Assembly (NCBI GenBank): GCA_017590115.1 | Contig: JAGGNK010011003.1 | Span: 1,562,558-1,626,557 of the forward strand | Direction of reading: 5' to 3' | Source: Montifringilla adamsi | Lineage: Eukaryota; Chordata; Aves; Passeriformes; Passeridae | DNA length: 64,000 bases | Shown: piece after piece, positions 63,905 to 64,000 of the stretch | How the letters are laid out: every line of letters starts with the position of its first letter | How positions within the stretch are numbered: the first letter of the stretch is position 1 | Position numbers and translations under genes: made by a program | Notes under the pieces: model-generated | What the model was told of the DNA's origin: nothing | Database searches by the model: none | The model's input: the letters and a program-made list of their open reading frames with translations, nothing else

Positions 63905-64000
63905 GTCTCTGTGCTGTGCAGGGGCTGTGCCAGCCCTCCAGCAGCTCCTGTCTGCCCTGGGAGGGTTCAGGGAGACCCAAACCACTGCTTTGACCTCCTG

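Overview
The window is a piece of a bird nuclear genome, probably a passerine. Three things point there. The split gene at the left encodes a GLUT1 whose residues follow avian GLUT1 closely. More than thirty truncated CR1 LINE 3' ends are scattered through the introns, and CR1 is the dominant retroposon of birds. Two copies of one solo LTR family look like a common songbird endogenous-retrovirus LTR; that last match is from memory, not a search. Everything is ordinary eukaryotic split-gene DNA; I found no operons, CRISPR arrays or prokaryotic features.

Layout. 1-10.75 kb (+ strand): SLC2A1, the facilitative glucose transporter GLUT1, from its second coding exon to its 3'UTR; the tiny first coding exon lies upstream of the window. 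12.84-27.52 kb (- strand): ZMYND12, a MYND zinc-finger/TPR-like axonemal protein, reconstructed as eight coding exons whose phases all agree. 27.70-30.55 kb (+): PPCS, phosphopantothenoylcysteine synthetase of coenzyme A synthesis, three coding exons, with an apparent deletion and frame break in exon 1. 33.54 kb to the right edge (+): a long coiled-coil gene, most likely CCDC30, nineteen coding exons traced, running out of the window.

Gene relations. SLC2A1 and ZMYND12 converge tail to tail. ZMYND12 and PPCS diverge from one CpG-rich promoter with 182 bp between their ATGs; it carries ETS motifs and RFX X-box-like sites. CCDC30 follows PPCS in the same direction with its own CpG-rich promoter and an X-box-like half site just before its ATG. 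Block order ZMYND12-PPCS-CCDC30 is as in mammals, while SLC2A1 lies next to it here instead of several hundred kb away (human order recalled, not looked up).

Most remaining DNA is intron: CR1 fragments in both orientations, three solo LTRs (two of them inserted into older CR1 copies), and several minisatellites. Points worth a second look are the broken PPCS exon 1, the X-box pair, the nested LTR insertions, a GC-AG intron in CCDC30, and an ambiguous reading frame over CCDC30 exons 7-8. I saw no previously undescribed system.
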